Assembly (NCBI RefSeq): GCF_008369195.1
Contig: NZ_VOBC01000004.1
Coordinates: 186,001 to 250,000, forward strand
Source of the DNA: Sporosarcina sp. ANT_H38
GTDB lineage: Bacteria; Bacillota; Bacilli; Bacillales_A; Planococcaceae
Reading direction: 5' to 3'
Length of the DNA: 64,000 bases
The stretch's first letter is position 1. The number at the start of each line of letters is the position of its first letter. The notes beneath the pieces were generated by a model. That model was given only the letters and a program-made list of their open reading frames with translations, had not been told where the DNA came from and made no database searches. A program made the translations under genes and the position numbers. Shown one piece after another: positions 18,129-27,556 of the stretch.

Positions 18129-18932
18129 ATGCCGATTTTAAGAGCTGGGTATGGTCTAGACCCTACTGGATTTATTGAAAGCGATGTAAGCATAGATAAT
18201 ATTGATAATGATTACGTGCCTTGCATTCGAGATTCTGTCGAAAGTCTTAGAAATTCATTTCAACATCAATTGCACAGTGTTTATTTGTACGGTAGCGTAG
18301 CCAGAGGTGAAGCGGTTGTTTTAAAATCAGATTTAGACCTTATTGCTATGTTTGATGGCAAACTGAGTTCCGTTAAGTTAGCGGATTTAAAGAAACTTGC
18401 TGGAGAACTGTCTCAAAAGTATCGATCTCTGGTTCGTGAAGTTGGTATAGTTGTTGCATATTACGACTATACGGTTTCCCCCTCAAATTATTACGAAAAT
18501 GCCTTTCTTAAGGAACTCTGTGTTTGTGTCTACGGAGAGGATTTAAGAGACCGATTTGGTCCGTATAAACTTACATCCGAGATAGCCATTCGCTTCAATG
18601 GTGATATTTGTGAGGCTCTTACTCGGACGTTAAATAGGTTAGAAACAGCTTCTGACGAAGATTTTAAAACATTTTCACAAGGTTTCGCTCGCAAACTCAT
18701 TCGAACATACTATTCAATGGTCATGGTGCGTTCTCAGATTTGGTCGACACGACTTCACGAACAATCTGAAGTCTTTATCCACCACTTCCCAGATAAAGAA
18801 TCTATTATTCGAACTCTGCTAAATTGGATAGATGAACCGCCGACGGACCGTGAAGCTGTATATGAATTGTTTAAGATCGAGGGTGAGTGGGCTAGTGTGA
18901 ACTTTACACATGAAGCCAATATTTTATCTTAA
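18129..18932 (+). CDS. Nucleotidyltransferase-domain protein (Pol-beta superfamily)
   Basis: At about 267 aa it has an N-terminal nucleotidyltransferase core LYGSVARGEAVVLKSDLDL (GS..D.D metal site), a helical middle section and no recognisable partner domain. It resembles aminoglycoside nucleotidyltransferases only in the core motif, so resistance activity is not established. The ATG at 18129 follows GGGAGGAG at good spacing. An upstream in-frame ATG (18105) lies before that site. The gene sits inside a 1.6-kb segment between direct repeats and was probably acquired with the cupin gene. Confidence 0.75.
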   Translation: MPILRAGYGLDPTGFIESDVSIDNIDNDYVPCIRDSVESLRNSFQHQLHSVYLYGSVARGEAVVLKSDLDLIAMFDGKLSSVKLADLKKLAGELSQKYRSLVREVGIVVAYYDYTVSPSNYYENAFLKELCVCVYGEDLRDRFGPYKLTSEIAIRFNGDICEALTRTLNRLETASDEDFKTFSQGFARKLIRTYYSMVMVRSQIWSTRLHEQSEVFIHHFPDKESIIRTLLNWIDEPPTDREAVYELFKIEGEWASVNFTHEANILS

Positions 18933-19064
18933 ACTAACGGGTGCTTTAGTGAAAGATCATGTGGCTGCTGAGGCAGTTTAGTGAAAGAATAAGTTTTAAA
19001 CAGGACTATTGATTAAGTACGTAGTATTTACAAAGTAGAATGTTAAAAGAGGGGGTTAATCTTT

Positions 19065-19427
19065 TTGAAATTTTATAGATTTGACAAAGAAGTAGGAAAA
19101 ACCATTTCTCATTTTAATTCCAATTTCATTATGTCTCGAATTGTAAAAACAGAAAAACCTACACAAATTGGTTGTATGCATTTAGAAGCTAACGGAATTG
19201 TAGGTTTCCATCAAGCTGTTACCCCACAATTACTTATTGTTGTAGATGGGGCAGGATGGGTTCGCGGTGATGATGAATTAAAAGTAAATATAAAAGCTAA
19301 TGATGTGGTCTTTTGGGAAAAGGGGGAGGGACACGAAACGGCAACTGTCACTGGACTAACTGCAATTGTAATTGAGTCTGAAGAATTAACCCCTTCTAAT
19401 TTTATGCCAATTAAAGAACAAAAATAA
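19065..19427 (+). CDS. Small cupin-domain protein, paralogue of 44240-44584
   Basis: The 120-aa single-cupin protein has GIVGFHQAVTPQLLIVVDGAGWVRG and FWEKGEGHETATVTGLTAIVIESE. Histidines in the two cupin motifs suggest metal binding. It aligns along its whole length with the cupin at 44240-44584 (shared GIVG.H.A..PQL, EG.GWV.G, GEGH, TGLTA). The start is TTG 19065 with GAGGGGG upstream. Function is unknown; a role in small-molecule tolerance or sensing is possible. A TTCAACTAA...TTTAGT.GAA hairpin lies just after the gene. Confidence 0.75.
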   Translation: MKFYRFDKEVGKTISHFNSNFIMSRIVKTEKPTQIGCMHLEANGIVGFHQAVTPQLLIVVDGAGWVRGDDELKVNIKANDVVFWEKGEGHETATVTGLTAIVIESEELTPSNFMPIKEQK

Positions 19428-19475
19428 AAAAATCTTGTTCAACTAACAGATGCTTTAGTCGAACAACAGTTACTT

Positions 19476-19800
19476 CATGTGATGCCCGATAGTAAGTGAT
19501 ACTTCTTTAAAATAAATAAGAAAAAACCTTAGAAAAAAGCATCAGCCGCCAAAATTGCATCTTTGGCGGCCTTTCTCCAGGTACGAAGCCAGCTATTCTT
19601 TCTTCCCAAAGAGCTTCAGCATGCTGTGCATTTGTGCATTTGGAGCGCGACGGATGAAGGACAACCATACGATTACCTAGGTAATCGCACTAGACGTCAT
19701 TCAATCAAAAGCGTTCCAAGTACGCAACTATACAAATAGCGGCCAGGGATGATCCAGTTACTTACTGGTTAATTTTAGTTAATCAACAGTCGTGACATCA
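19476..19800 (+). repeat. Repeat A, copy 2
   Basis: It is inverted relative to bases 1-172 and direct relative to 63240-63480. It contains the hairpin GCCGCC-loop-GGCGGC near 19537-19560. The complementary strand can be read as ..ALWEERIAGFVPG.., PPKMQFWRLM, then a stop. The first 42 bases also form the right-hand direct repeat of the nucleotidyltransferase-cupin segment. The whole gap 19428-19801 is accounted for by this element. Confidence 0.65.
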
Positions 19801-19801
19801 T

Positions 19802-20722
19802 TTAGCCTTTAAAAAGATTTCTTTTATGCCACTTGAAATAAGGCTTGTTCTCTTCAGTTCGGTCGATTTTCATTTTTGAATGTATGCTGTATTTATCATA
19901 ATCCTTTTCTGGAATCTGAGAAGAAATATGCAATCTACCTTGTCCATCGAACGCGATAAATCCGTTCTCATACAGCGCATCATGATTACAACAAAGAAGT
20001 ACGCCGTTATAATGATCCACTCTTTCAAAATCCGTACTGTCTTTCCATGGTTTAGAGTAGCTTGCGCGAAGTAATGCAGGTAACTCAATCTCACAAAGCA
20101 CACATTTGTTATCCCACAACGGTAGTAAGCCCTCTCTAAACTTTTGTTTACCTAAACGAATCTTCGTTTTCAACTCCGACTCTGTTTCAGCAATCATCGG
20201 AACGAACGTATTACGCTCTGTTTGAAGTACCGTACCAATTGCTAATTCTAGTTGCTCTTCATCTACTTGATATATATTAAGGTCACCTATTAATTCTAAT
20301 AATTTTATTGATAATTCCTCATTGCAAGGATACAAATACCCCTGATTACCATTTGCATCTATTTGAAATGGTGAATACTTAATTGGCAGAAGCGGCAAAA
20401 TAACATCGAATTCCGAACGTACATTTACAGGTATTTCGAGTTCATGATATTCTAATTCCACTAAATACCCATTATCATCTCGCCCATCATGATTTTGCAT
20501 AGTTGACGGTTTACTCGCTATCTGGCACCCTGTTTTAGCAACACTAATCGCCACAATATTTCCTTTTACATAATGAAATATGCGATCCCCTTCATTTACC
20601 TCTATCATTCGTAGCCGTGAATGACGTTCTTTCCCAGTACTGTCTTGTTGCAGTGACCAAATGATCCCTAATTCTTTTTCTTCATGATATGTCTGACCTT
20701 GCATTACAACGAAACTTTGCAT
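19802..20722 (-). CDS. EVE-like domain / HNH nuclease, probable modified-DNA restriction enzyme
   Basis: The protein is about 306 aa. The N-terminal 100 residues (SFVVMQGQTYHEEKELGIIW.., GDRIFHYVKGNIVAISV) look like the EVE/PUA-type domains that read modified bases. The C-terminus is an HNH_2-type nuclease: CVLCEIELPALLRASYSKPW, NGVLLCCNHDALYENGFIAFD. The usual first catalytic histidine (ASH.KPW) is a tyrosine here, so activity is uncertain. A solitary type IV-like defence nuclease is the best guess. The ATG at 20722 follows AGGGAG; the frame extends 10 codons upstream without a site. Confidence 0.7.
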   Translation of the reverse strand: MQSFVVMQGQTYHEEKELGIIWSLQQDSTGKERHSRLRMIEVNEGDRIFHYVKGNIVAISVAKTGCQIASKPSTMQNHDGRDDNGYLVELEYHELEIPVNVRSEFDVILPLLPIKYSPFQIDANGNQGYLYPCNEELSIKLLELIGDLNIYQVDEEQLELAIGTVLQTERNTFVPMIAETESELKTKIRLGKQKFREGLLPLWDNKCVLCEIELPALLRASYSKPWKDSTDFERVDHYNGVLLCCNHDALYENGFIAFDGQGRLHISSQIPEKDYDKYSIHSKMKIDRTEENKPYFKWHKRNLFKG

Positions 20723-20924
20723 GTATAGAACACTCCCTAAATCGCCATTCAAATAGCTCTATACTCATTATAGCTGTTTTTGCCCAATACATTACTTAAT
20801 GTGGTTTCAAATTTACTCTATATGTTGAAATTAAGCATTTCATGGAACCCCCTGCTGCGCTATGGGGTGCCTCTCGCCAAAAGCCAAGCAGCTTCGTCGC
20901 CAGTCTTATGATTTCTGCGCATAC

Positions 20925-20967
20925 AAAAAGCCACGATTACCGAATTCTCTTCGGTAATCGTGGCTTT
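20925..20967 (-). terminator. Rho-independent terminator of sstT
   Basis: Eighteen-base arms (AAAGCCACGATTACCGAA and its complement) surround a short loop and are followed by a T run on the - strand. The hairpin lies 19 nt after the sstT stop. The upstream bases 20760-20905 carry a GC-rich intergenic patch but no gene. Confidence 0.9.
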
Positions 20968-20985
20968 AATTTTTTATCGTAATTC

Positions 20986-22224
20986 TTAAGACTTCACTGG
21001 TACAGCTTTAATGGCTTTACCTTCTTTACGTTCTTTAGCATATTCAGCTGTAGCTGTGAATAGTACATCAGAAGACGAATTCAGTGCAGTTTCACAAGAA
21101 TCCTGAACAACACCGATGATAAAACCAACACCAACAACTTGCATGGCAATATCATTTGGAACTCCAAATAAACTACATGCTAGTGGGATAAGCAATAGTG
21201 ATCCGCCTGCAACCCCTGATGCACCTGCTGCAGAGACAGCCGCTACAACAGAAAGCATAAGTGCAGTCACAAAATCAACTTCAATCCCAAGCGTATGGAC
21301 TGTTGCAAGAGTGAGTACAGCAATTGTAACGGCTGCACCAGCCATATTAATCGTAGCACCTAGAGGGATTGACACTGCATAAGTATCCTCATCTAATCCA
21401 AGTTCTTCACATAATTTCATATTTACAGGAATATTTGCAGCTGAACTACGTGTAAAGAATGCTGTTAAACCACTTTCTTTTAAAACCTTGAAAACAAGTG
21501 GATAAGGATTTCTGCGTATATAGACATACACGATTAACGGATTCACTACAAGTGCAATAAACAACATACACCCAACTAAAATTAAAACTAATCTACCGTA
21601 TACAAGTAAAGCAGAAAGACCAGTTGTTACAATAGCATCAAAAACAAGCCCCATAATACCAATCGGTGCTAAATTGATCACCCATTGTACGACTTTAGTA
21701 ATTGCATCTGAAAAACTACCTAACACGTCTTTCGTATTTTGATTGGCATTTTTTAATGCAAGACCAAGAACAACTGCCCACATTAAAATACCTAAATAGT
21801 TAGCATTTAGTAATGCATTAACCGGATTGGCAACTACGTTAAAGAGTAATGTTTCAAGAACCTCAACAATACCTTCTGGAGGAGAAAGACCTTCTGCTCC
21901 TGTTGTCAACGTTAGTGTAACTGGGAACATAAAGCTTACAGCAACAGCGACAGCCCCTGCTAGGAGTGTGCCAATCGCATAAAGAACAAGAATCGTTTTC
22001 ATATTCGTTTTCGTACCGCTTTTATGCGCGGAAATAGCGTGCATCACTAAAAATAATACTAATACTGGTGCCACTGCCTTTAATGCACCGACAAATAAAG
22101 AACCGAAAATGGAAATTCCACTTGCTTTAGGGACGATTAAAGCTAATATAAGACCGACAATAATACCAATAATAATCCTTTTTACTAGACTTATTTGATT
22201 CCATTTAGTAAACAAATTTTTCAT
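20986..22224 (-). CDS. sstT: Serine/threonine:sodium symporter
   Basis: The 412-aa member of the dicarboxylate/amino-acid:cation symporter family has about nine helices. Typical SstT segments are present: [28 protein letters not shown] (serine-rich re-entrant loop), [33 protein letters not shown] and [18 protein letters not shown]. It brings serine or threonine into the cell with sodium. AAGGGGGTAGAATAATG is a strong start. A hairpin-rich leader upstream may regulate it. Confidence 0.92.
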   Translation of the reverse strand: MKNLFTKWNQISLVKRIIIGIIVGLILALIVPKASGISIFGSLFVGALKAVAPVLVLFLVMHAISAHKSGTKTNMKTILVLYAIGTLLAGAVAVAVSFMFPVTLTLTTGAEGLSPPEGIVEVLETLLFNVVANPVNALLNANYLGILMWAVVLGLALKNANQNTKDVLGSFSDAITKVVQWVINLAPIGIMGLVFDAIVTTGLSALLVYGRLVLILVGCMLFIALVVNPLIVYVYIRRNPYPLVFKVLKESGLTAFFTRSSAANIPVNMKLCEELGLDEDTYAVSIPLGATINMAGAAVTIAVLTLATVHTLGIEVDFVTALMLSVVAAVSAAGASGVAGGSLLLIPLACSLFGVPNDIAMQVVGVGFIIGVVQDSCETALNSSSDVLFTATAEYAKERKEGKAIKAVPVKS

Positions 22225-22239
22225 TATTCTACCCCCTTA

Positions 22240-22345
22240 AAGTTTTCTTAAAATGCCTATGATAAAACGGACAGTCACTTCCCCCGTAGAGGCAGTTTGT
22301 ACTTATTTCGCCTCGAAGTAGACTGATAATTAATTTTAACACAAG
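22240..22345 (-). promoter_or_regulatory. Possible structured leader of sstT
   Basis: On the - strand GAGGC...GCCTC, ACGG...CCGT and TATGATA/TATCA elements form three consecutive hairpin candidates between the AT-rich promoter region (about 22345-22400) and the sstT start. I cannot match it to a known riboswitch class. The rest of the 480-nt gap to 22553 shows nothing recognisable. Confidence 0.25.
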
Positions 22346-22553
22346 GTTTCCGAATTGAGCAACGATTTTTTTATATCAGAATTTATATGCATTTTTTTAT
22401 AAAATTCACCCCTATGTTAATTAAAAGATTGGAGATATATAGTCAGCGCTTAACAAATAGAATGTTCTTCCAACACCGCTTTGTTCGTTATACTGGCGAG
22501 GTATACCACCTAGTTAACTCCAAATAAGTAGTGCCGAGTATATAGGTACATAA

Positions 22554-22598
22554 TAAAAAAGCTACAATTACTGAAAGATCTTCAGTAGTTGCAGCTTT
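22554..22598 (-). terminator. Terminator of the ABC transporter operon
   Basis: Eighteen-base arms (AAAGCTACAATTACTGAA versus TTCAGTAGTTGCAGCTTT, two mismatches) carry a T run on the - strand. It is about 110 nt beyond the second ABC gene. Confidence 0.8.
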
Positions 22599-22705
22599 CG
22601 GGCTTCATAAATTAAATTCAATCGCATGAAGGCACTAATTGCTGTCCGTGCATTCGAAAAAAGAACACACGGTGCCTGGCCCCCTACACACATCGTCCTA
22701 CAGCT

Positions 22706-24502
22706 TTACTTTCTTAAAGCGACGGCTGGATCGGTGTGAATAAGTTTATAGCTTGCAAATACACCGATAATGATGACTACAAATCCTGTAGATAAAATTG
22801 AAACAAAAATTTGCAGGGGTGAAACGCTAATTGCTAAATCGAAAATCACTCCAGTGAGATATGCACCTCCGATAAGTACAGCATTGTAAATTGCCGCCAT
22901 AGCGGATAAAAGTATATTCTCGCTGATAACCATTCTTTGTATTGACTCTTTCTTAAAACCTAATGCAGCTAACAGTCCCAACTCCTTATATCTCGAACTC
23001 TGTAGTTTAACAAGTAACACGACGCTGATGAACAAAGCAATTGCCAAAATCAAGATTGAAACGGTAAGGAATAAGCGGCTTAGACTTTTAAACGTACTTT
23101 GCAAAGCTCCCACTTCAATAGATGCGTTTTTGCTGTCGATTTCTTTTCCACTAAGCATTTGACTGACTGCCACAATATCTTCAAAATCTTTTACATCGTA
23201 GCTGATGGAATAACCTTGCTCAACCTTACCCGCTGTATAAAACGCCTGTTCAACATCGGAACTGACAAAGAAATCATCATACCCCGCATTATAAATACCG
23301 CTTACGGTTAGCTTGTACTCTTTATGTCCATATTTTAGTGTTAATTCTTTACCTACTAAATCGCTGATACTGCTCGAGAACTTTTTAGCCAGACTTGGCG
23401 TTAAAGCAATTTCATTTTTTGTTATTTTCGGCATTGTACCGTATGACATACTTTCCGTTGTTTTTGACATCGGATATTTTTCTGCCATCGTTACACTATT
23501 GTCATCCATACGGAGACTAACATCGGTAATCCTATGTTGAAGGTAGACGTTTTCGATACGCTCATCGGATTCTAGTAATTTTAAGACGGATTTTTCATCT
23601 TCAGTTATGATATAGCCATTGTTAAAAGCAGTGTTTTTCTCTTTGAAGTCCGCTATAGACTGCTGCATAATATTGCCTGAAGACAAAGACAGTATGAAGC
23701 CAAAAACGCCAATAGCAATGGCCAAACTGACAGCAACATAACGAGTAAAATGCACCTTGAAATTTTTCAACCCTCGTTTGAACGCTGATACTTTACCAGC
23801 TGGTTTACGTGTGAGTTTTTGTGCGCTGGCATTATCCGCTTGAATAGTATTATTTTCCGCAACAATTTTACCATTCTCAATAGAGATCACTTCATGTGCA
23901 AAATCGCATACTTTTTGGTCATGCGTGATAACGATAACCAGCCTATCCTTTGAAATCTCTTTCAGTAAATTCATAATTTCATTGGAATTACTACGATCAA
24001 GCGCCCCTGTCGGCTCATCTGCTAAGATAATCGTCGGATTACTAATTAAGGCCCTCGCAATTGCCACCCTTTGCTTTTGACCACCTGACAGGTTTTCGAT
24101 TTTTTCATTTGCCTTTTCCGATATACCAAGTCTATTTAGTAATTCTTTGGCATTCTCTTTATTGCTTTGGTCATTTAAACTGTTTAACTCACAATCTAAC
24201 ATGATATTTTCAAGCACAGTATAACCACTTAACAGATGATAGTTTTGAAAAATAAAGCCTATATTATCTCTGCGATAGGCACATAACTCGTCCTCATTCA
24301 TCTTGCTAATGGATGTACCGCAAACCGAAATATCACCGCTATAATCGCTATCAAATCCTGCGAGCATATTTAGCAATGTGCTTTTACCAGAGCCTGATGC
24401 GCCGAGCAAGCACATCAGTCCTCTGTTTGGAAACGTAAAATCTACGTCGTCAAGAACAAGTGAATTACCGTATTTTTTTGTAATATTTTTAATCTGAATC
24501 AT
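22706..24502 (-). CDS. ABC transporter, fused ATPase and FtsX-like permease (second subunit)
   Basis: The 598-aa protein has an N-terminal MacB/LolD-type ATPase with Walker A LGASGSGKSTLLN (about residue 35), signature NLSGGQKQRVAIARAL and Walker B IILADEPTGALD. Four membrane helices (around residues 255, 480, 530 and 565) with an extracytoplasmic MacB-like domain after the first make up the FtsX part. Such transporters act in resistance to or export of peptides and lipids. Its ATG overlaps the last base of the previous stop, and it likely forms a heterodimer with that product. It belongs to the regulon of the two-component system at 27647-29496. Confidence 0.88.
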   Translation of the reverse strand: MIQIKNITKKYGNSLVLDDVDFTFPNRGLMCLLGASGSGKSTLLNMLAGFDSDYSGDISVCGTSISKMNEDELCAYRRDNIGFIFQNYHLLSGYTVLENIMLDCELNSLNDQSNKENAKELLNRLGISEKANEKIENLSGGQKQRVAIARALISNPTIILADEPTGALDRSNSNEIMNLLKEISKDRLVIVITHDQKVCDFAHEVISIENGKIVAENNTIQADNASAQKLTRKPAGKVSAFKRGLKNFKVHFTRYVAVSLAIAIGVFGFILSLSSGNIMQQSIADFKEKNTAFNNGYIITEDEKSVLKLLESDERIENVYLQHRITDVSLRMDDNSVTMAEKYPMSKTTESMSYGTMPKITKNEIALTPSLAKKFSSSISDLVGKELTLKYGHKEYKLTVSGIYNAGYDDFFVSSDVEQAFYTAGKVEQGYSISYDVKDFEDIVAVSQMLSGKEIDSKNASIEVGALQSTFKSLSRLFLTVSILILAIALFISVVLLVKLQSSRYKELGLLAALGFKKESIQRMVISENILLSAMAAIYNAVLIGGAYLTGVIFDLAISVSPLQIFVSILSTGFVVIIIGVFASYKLIHTDPAVALRK

Positions 24503-26445
24503 TAGCGGTCTCCTGTTTTTAATGCTGTTGCGATGTTTGTTCTTACATACACAATTGCAGTTGTAACATAAGCAATAACGGCAACACCGACAATTAGAAA
24601 CATTCCTGTAGACAGCATTTTTGCATTAAGAATATTCACAGCAAACAAAGCTTCGGTCGCTTTATTGATCAGCGGAGATGTAACAAGTAGCAGTAACATT
24701 GCAGTGACAGCTACGGTAATCATTTCAGCTGCATTCAACAAATTCAAATGACGGTTGTTAAATCCACTAACTTTATAAATCGCATATTCCCTTTTTCTCA
24801 TAACACCCGTGATAAGGAAAATAGCAATGACCATAACTACCGATAAAAACCCTATAACCGTACTTGCAGAGCCTGATTGCTCGGCTGATTGGCTATTTAA
24901 TCGTACAATATCCTCGACAAGCTCAAATCTGCCAAGAGGGACGATACCTTGTTCGTTTAGTTCATCCTTAATTGCAATCATATCGGTAGGCGTTTTTGCT
25001 CGGATGAGGAAATTCATGCCTTCACCCTTCATTTCTGTCTGATTTCTCAAATCATCAAGAGCTGCTTTGCTGAAAAAGAAAGAGTCCTCAACGCTATTTT
25101 CCATCATTTCACCTTCATATTCATACACAACCGTTGTATCCGCTACACCTACAATCGTAGCGTTAATTTTTCCGTCTTTCAGTACAGGTTCACCTGTATC
25201 CCAATTATACATAGAGACACTGAAATCAATTTCTTTACCAATTGCTTGATTATTTTCAATCCCTAATGATTTTACAAAGCTTTCAGGAACAACTACCTCA
25301 TTAACTGTACCCGATGGCATTTTTCCCGTTACGAGTTTATTTATAACAGGAGAGCTACCCGAGCTTGCCACTTTGTAGTTTTCCCCGTCAACAGTAATGG
25401 AGATGTTATCCAAGGCTTGTAAAAAGGCTGTGAACGTAACACGCTTATCACTTGCATACTGATCATACAAGCCTCCAATATCTTGCGTTACATCGGCATT
25501 TGGCTGTTCGTCCTCACTGCCATCCATTCCTCCAGCACTTGTAAAGCTCCCAATAATACTGATATCCAAGAGTCCTTCGCCATACGTATCAAATAGTCCA
25601 TCGAACGCATCTTGACTACTGCTACTCACCGTTCCACCAAGTGTTGTAAGCAATAGTAATGCCGCCATCATTAGCGAAAGTGTGGCCACTGCAAAACGCC
25701 CACTATTTCTTTTTACACTTGTACGCGCTACCGCAAAAGCGTTTTTAAATGATAGCTTATGATTATTTTCCATTTTAAGTTCAGTCGTTTTGACAACACT
25801 GTTGTGAGTCGAAGCAACAAGTTCGCCCTTATCAAGCTCAAAAACAGTATCTTTAACGCCAATCAAAGACGTGTTATGCGTAACAATGATAACCGTTCTG
25901 TTCTTTGCAATCGCTCTTAAAATATCCATTGTAATCTTTGCGCTTTTTTCATCTAATGCACTTGTTGGCTCATCTGCAATAATTACTTGTGGATTTTTCA
26001 TAAGTTCTCGTGCAATGGCAACACGCTGTTTCTGTCCGCCCGAAAGGTTTTTTACTTTTTGGCTTGCAAGATCGAAAATCTTAAGTTCTTTCAGTGTCTT
26101 TTCGGCATTCTTTGTTTTTTGATCATCTTTTAGATACTGAGGCAACACTACATTCTCCAGCACCGTTAAATCCTCTAGTAAATTAAAATCCTGCCAAACG
26201 AAACCGAAGATATTGTTGTAAAAATAGCTTTTCTCCTGGCTTGTTAGTGCTTTGATGTCTTTCCCACCATATGAAACATCTCCGTCAAAATCCTGCTCCA
26301 TCCCACTCATGATTTTGAGCAAGGTGGTCTTACCACTACCTGAAGCACCGACAATAAAATGAATGCCCTTTCCCATTGCGCCTGAGACATTATTCAAGGC
26401 GAATTCGCTGTTATATTTTTTAGATACATTCTTTAGTTCAAACAT
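24502..26445 (-). CDS. ABC transporter, fused ATPase and FtsX-like permease (first subunit)
   Basis: At 647 aa it has the same architecture as its partner: Walker A VGASGSGKTTLLKI, signature NLSGGQKQRVAIAREL, Walker B VIIADEPTSALD, then four helices with a large extracellular domain (about residues 270-520) rich in Gly, Asp and Ser. AAAGGTGGTACATAAATG is the start. The gene opens an operon of two. A promoter with tandem 11-bp sites lies 120 nt upstream. Adjacent kinase and regulator genes point to a cell-envelope or antimicrobial-peptide detoxification module. Confidence 0.88.
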   Translation of the reverse strand: MFELKNVSKKYNSEFALNNVSGAMGKGIHFIVGASGSGKTTLLKIMSGMEQDFDGDVSYGGKDIKALTSQEKSYFYNNIFGFVWQDFNLLEDLTVLENVVLPQYLKDDQKTKNAEKTLKELKIFDLASQKVKNLSGGQKQRVAIARELMKNPQVIIADEPTSALDEKSAKITMDILRAIAKNRTVIIVTHNTSLIGVKDTVFELDKGELVASTHNSVVKTTELKMENNHKLSFKNAFAVARTSVKRNSGRFAVATLSLMMAALLLLTTLGGTVSSSSQDAFDGLFDTYGEGLLDISIIGSFTSAGGMDGSEDEQPNADVTQDIGGLYDQYASDKRVTFTAFLQALDNISITVDGENYKVASSGSSPVINKLVTGKMPSGTVNEVVVPESFVKSLGIENNQAIGKEIDFSVSMYNWDTGEPVLKDGKINATIVGVADTTVVYEYEGEMMENSVEDSFFFSKAALDDLRNQTEMKGEGMNFLIRAKTPTDMIAIKDELNEQGIVPLGRFELVEDIVRLNSQSAEQSGSASTVIGFLSVVMVIAIFLITGVMRKREYAIYKVSGFNNRHLNLLNAAEMITVAVTAMLLLLVTSPLINKATEALFAVNILNAKMLSTGMFLIVGVAVIAYVTTAIVYVRTNIATALKTGDR

Positions 26446-26557
26446 TTATGTACCACCTTTTTGGATTAATCTTCTTTTTGTCGCAAGAGAAAGCTCACCG
26501 TCTGTAATACGCCAAAATTCATCCGCATATCCTGCAACTTTCTACCTGATATCACCA

Positions 26558-26589
26558 GTGTATAACAATCCATGTTAAATCCTTGTTAA
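26558..26589 (-). promoter_or_regulatory. Response-regulator site and promoter of the ABC operon
   Basis: On the - strand two tandem 11-mers, TTAACAAGGAT (26589-26579) and TTAACATGGAT (26578-26568), are followed at once by TGTTATACAC, which holds a possible -10 TATACA. Direct repeats spaced 11 bp are the usual binding pattern of OmpR-family regulators. An identical pair with the same -10 lies at 27567-27588. Confidence 0.65.
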
Positions 26590-26617
26590 GAGGAATACTT
26601 CCCAAATATCCGCAGGG

Positions 26618-26663
26618 AAAAAGGCTTTGAATAGACGTTAAAAATCGCCATTCAAAGCCTTTT
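26618..26663 (-). terminator. Terminator of the small repeat-protein gene (duplicated copy)
   Basis: Arms AAAAGGCTTTGAAT and ATTCAAAGCCTTTT with a T run on the - strand. The sequence is a diverged copy of the terminator at 27617-27662, including the kinase 3' end. Confidence 0.85.
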
Positions 26664-26678
26664 ACATATCCTGATAAA

Positions 26679-26729
26679 TTAATGTAAAGTAATCTTAAAA
26701 TAAGTACCACCGTTTTCATTGTCCGCAAC
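26679..26729 (-). pseudogene. Duplicated 3' fragment of the sensor kinase gene
   Basis: Sixteen codons read VADNENGGTYFKITLH then stop, matching the end of the neighbouring kinase (TDNENGGTCFKITLS). The flanks from about 26470 to 26740 match 27480 to 27720 as a direct repeat about 1 kb apart. Upstream of the fragment the kinase homology stops. Confidence 0.85.
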
Positions 26730-26842
26730 TGGCACCTTTTATAATTCTGATTTCTTTCTTTTCTCACGAACAATAGAGCTGTCTCCAAAGCTCCCCTTAG
26801 TAGAAGTTTACTTTTAAGATAGCTCCAGTTGCTCATTACATA

Positions 26843-27235
26843 TTACTTATCACTTTTTTCTGCTTGCATGGAATCTGTTACTTTTTCAGCCTTCAAAAGC
26901 TTTCCTTCTTTTTCAAGTTGAGCAATCAGTTCATCTACCGTGATTCCTTTTTCTTTAGCCATTTCCTCTAGACTGACAGCTTCACTCGATTTTGTAGGTT
27001 CCGTTACTTCAGTAGCCAAAGTTGTTTCAACAGCTTTTGTCAGCTTTCCTTCTTTTTCAAGCTGAGCAATCAGTTCATCTACCGTGATTCCTTTTTCTTT
27101 AGCCATTTCTTCTAGGCTGACAGCTTCACTGGATTTAGTAGTTTCCGGCATGTCGTTGTTGCTCGCAGCATATGCAGATCCTGCAACAACAGACAGCCCT
27201 AGCATAAGTGTAGCAAGTGTTAATTTTTTCTTCAT
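26843..27235 (-). CDS. Small secreted protein with an exact 33-residue internal repeat
   Basis: The 130-aa precursor has a signal peptide (MKKKLTLATLMLGLSVVAG, cleavage after AYA at about residue 23). The mature part holds two identical 33-residue repeats (about 33-65 and 81-113), each with SLEEMAKEKGITVDELIAQL, a strongly helical, charged unit, joined by a short Thr/Glu-rich linker. The tail is Lys/Asp-rich. I do not recognise the family. AGGAGGAATTTAAAAATG is a strong start. It has its own promoter (27558-27588) with the same regulator site as the ABC operon and its own terminator. A secreted sensor, scavenger or chaperone for the same stress is plausible but only inferred. Confidence 0.8.
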   Translation of the reverse strand: MKKKLTLATLMLGLSVVAGSAYAASNNDMPETTKSSEAVSLEEMAKEKGITVDELIAQLEKEGKLTKAVETTLATEVTEPTKSSEAVSLEEMAKEKGITVDELIAQLEKEGKLLKAEKVTDSMQAEKSDK

Positions 27236-27556
27236 TTTTAAATTCCTCCTAGAATGTATTTAGCCTCTGCCCTACGCTATGCAGCTGCTATACTCTTACA
27301 ATAACTTCTGATTGTGCCGAGAATATGGCGGCATCTTAGTAAGCATCAATTTTCCCATTACCTTATATTACAGTTTCGGAATTTTTGGCGTGACCATGGC
27401 CAAATGAAGTCACAGATTTAGATACACTCTTTATTTCAACTACTCATGCCCCCTATCTGACTTAACCTTCTTTTTTCTTCACAAGAGAAAGCCTACCGTC
27501 CGTACTATCACAGACTTCATCCGCATAGCCTGCAACCTTTCTACTTGATGTCCTCA

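Noticed and set aside
18129-18932. Aminoglycoside resistance gene
   Set aside because: Only the general nucleotidyltransferase core is shared; the rest does not match the AadA or Knt families that I can recall.
22240-22345. Known riboswitch (lysine, purine or glutamine class) before sstT
   Set aside because: Some short motifs looked similar, but the conserved cores of these classes could not be matched, so only an unnamed leader is listed.
26552-26836. 94-codon open frame on the - strand
   Set aside because: It runs through the duplicated promoter, terminator and kinase fragment; the coding signal is in another frame.
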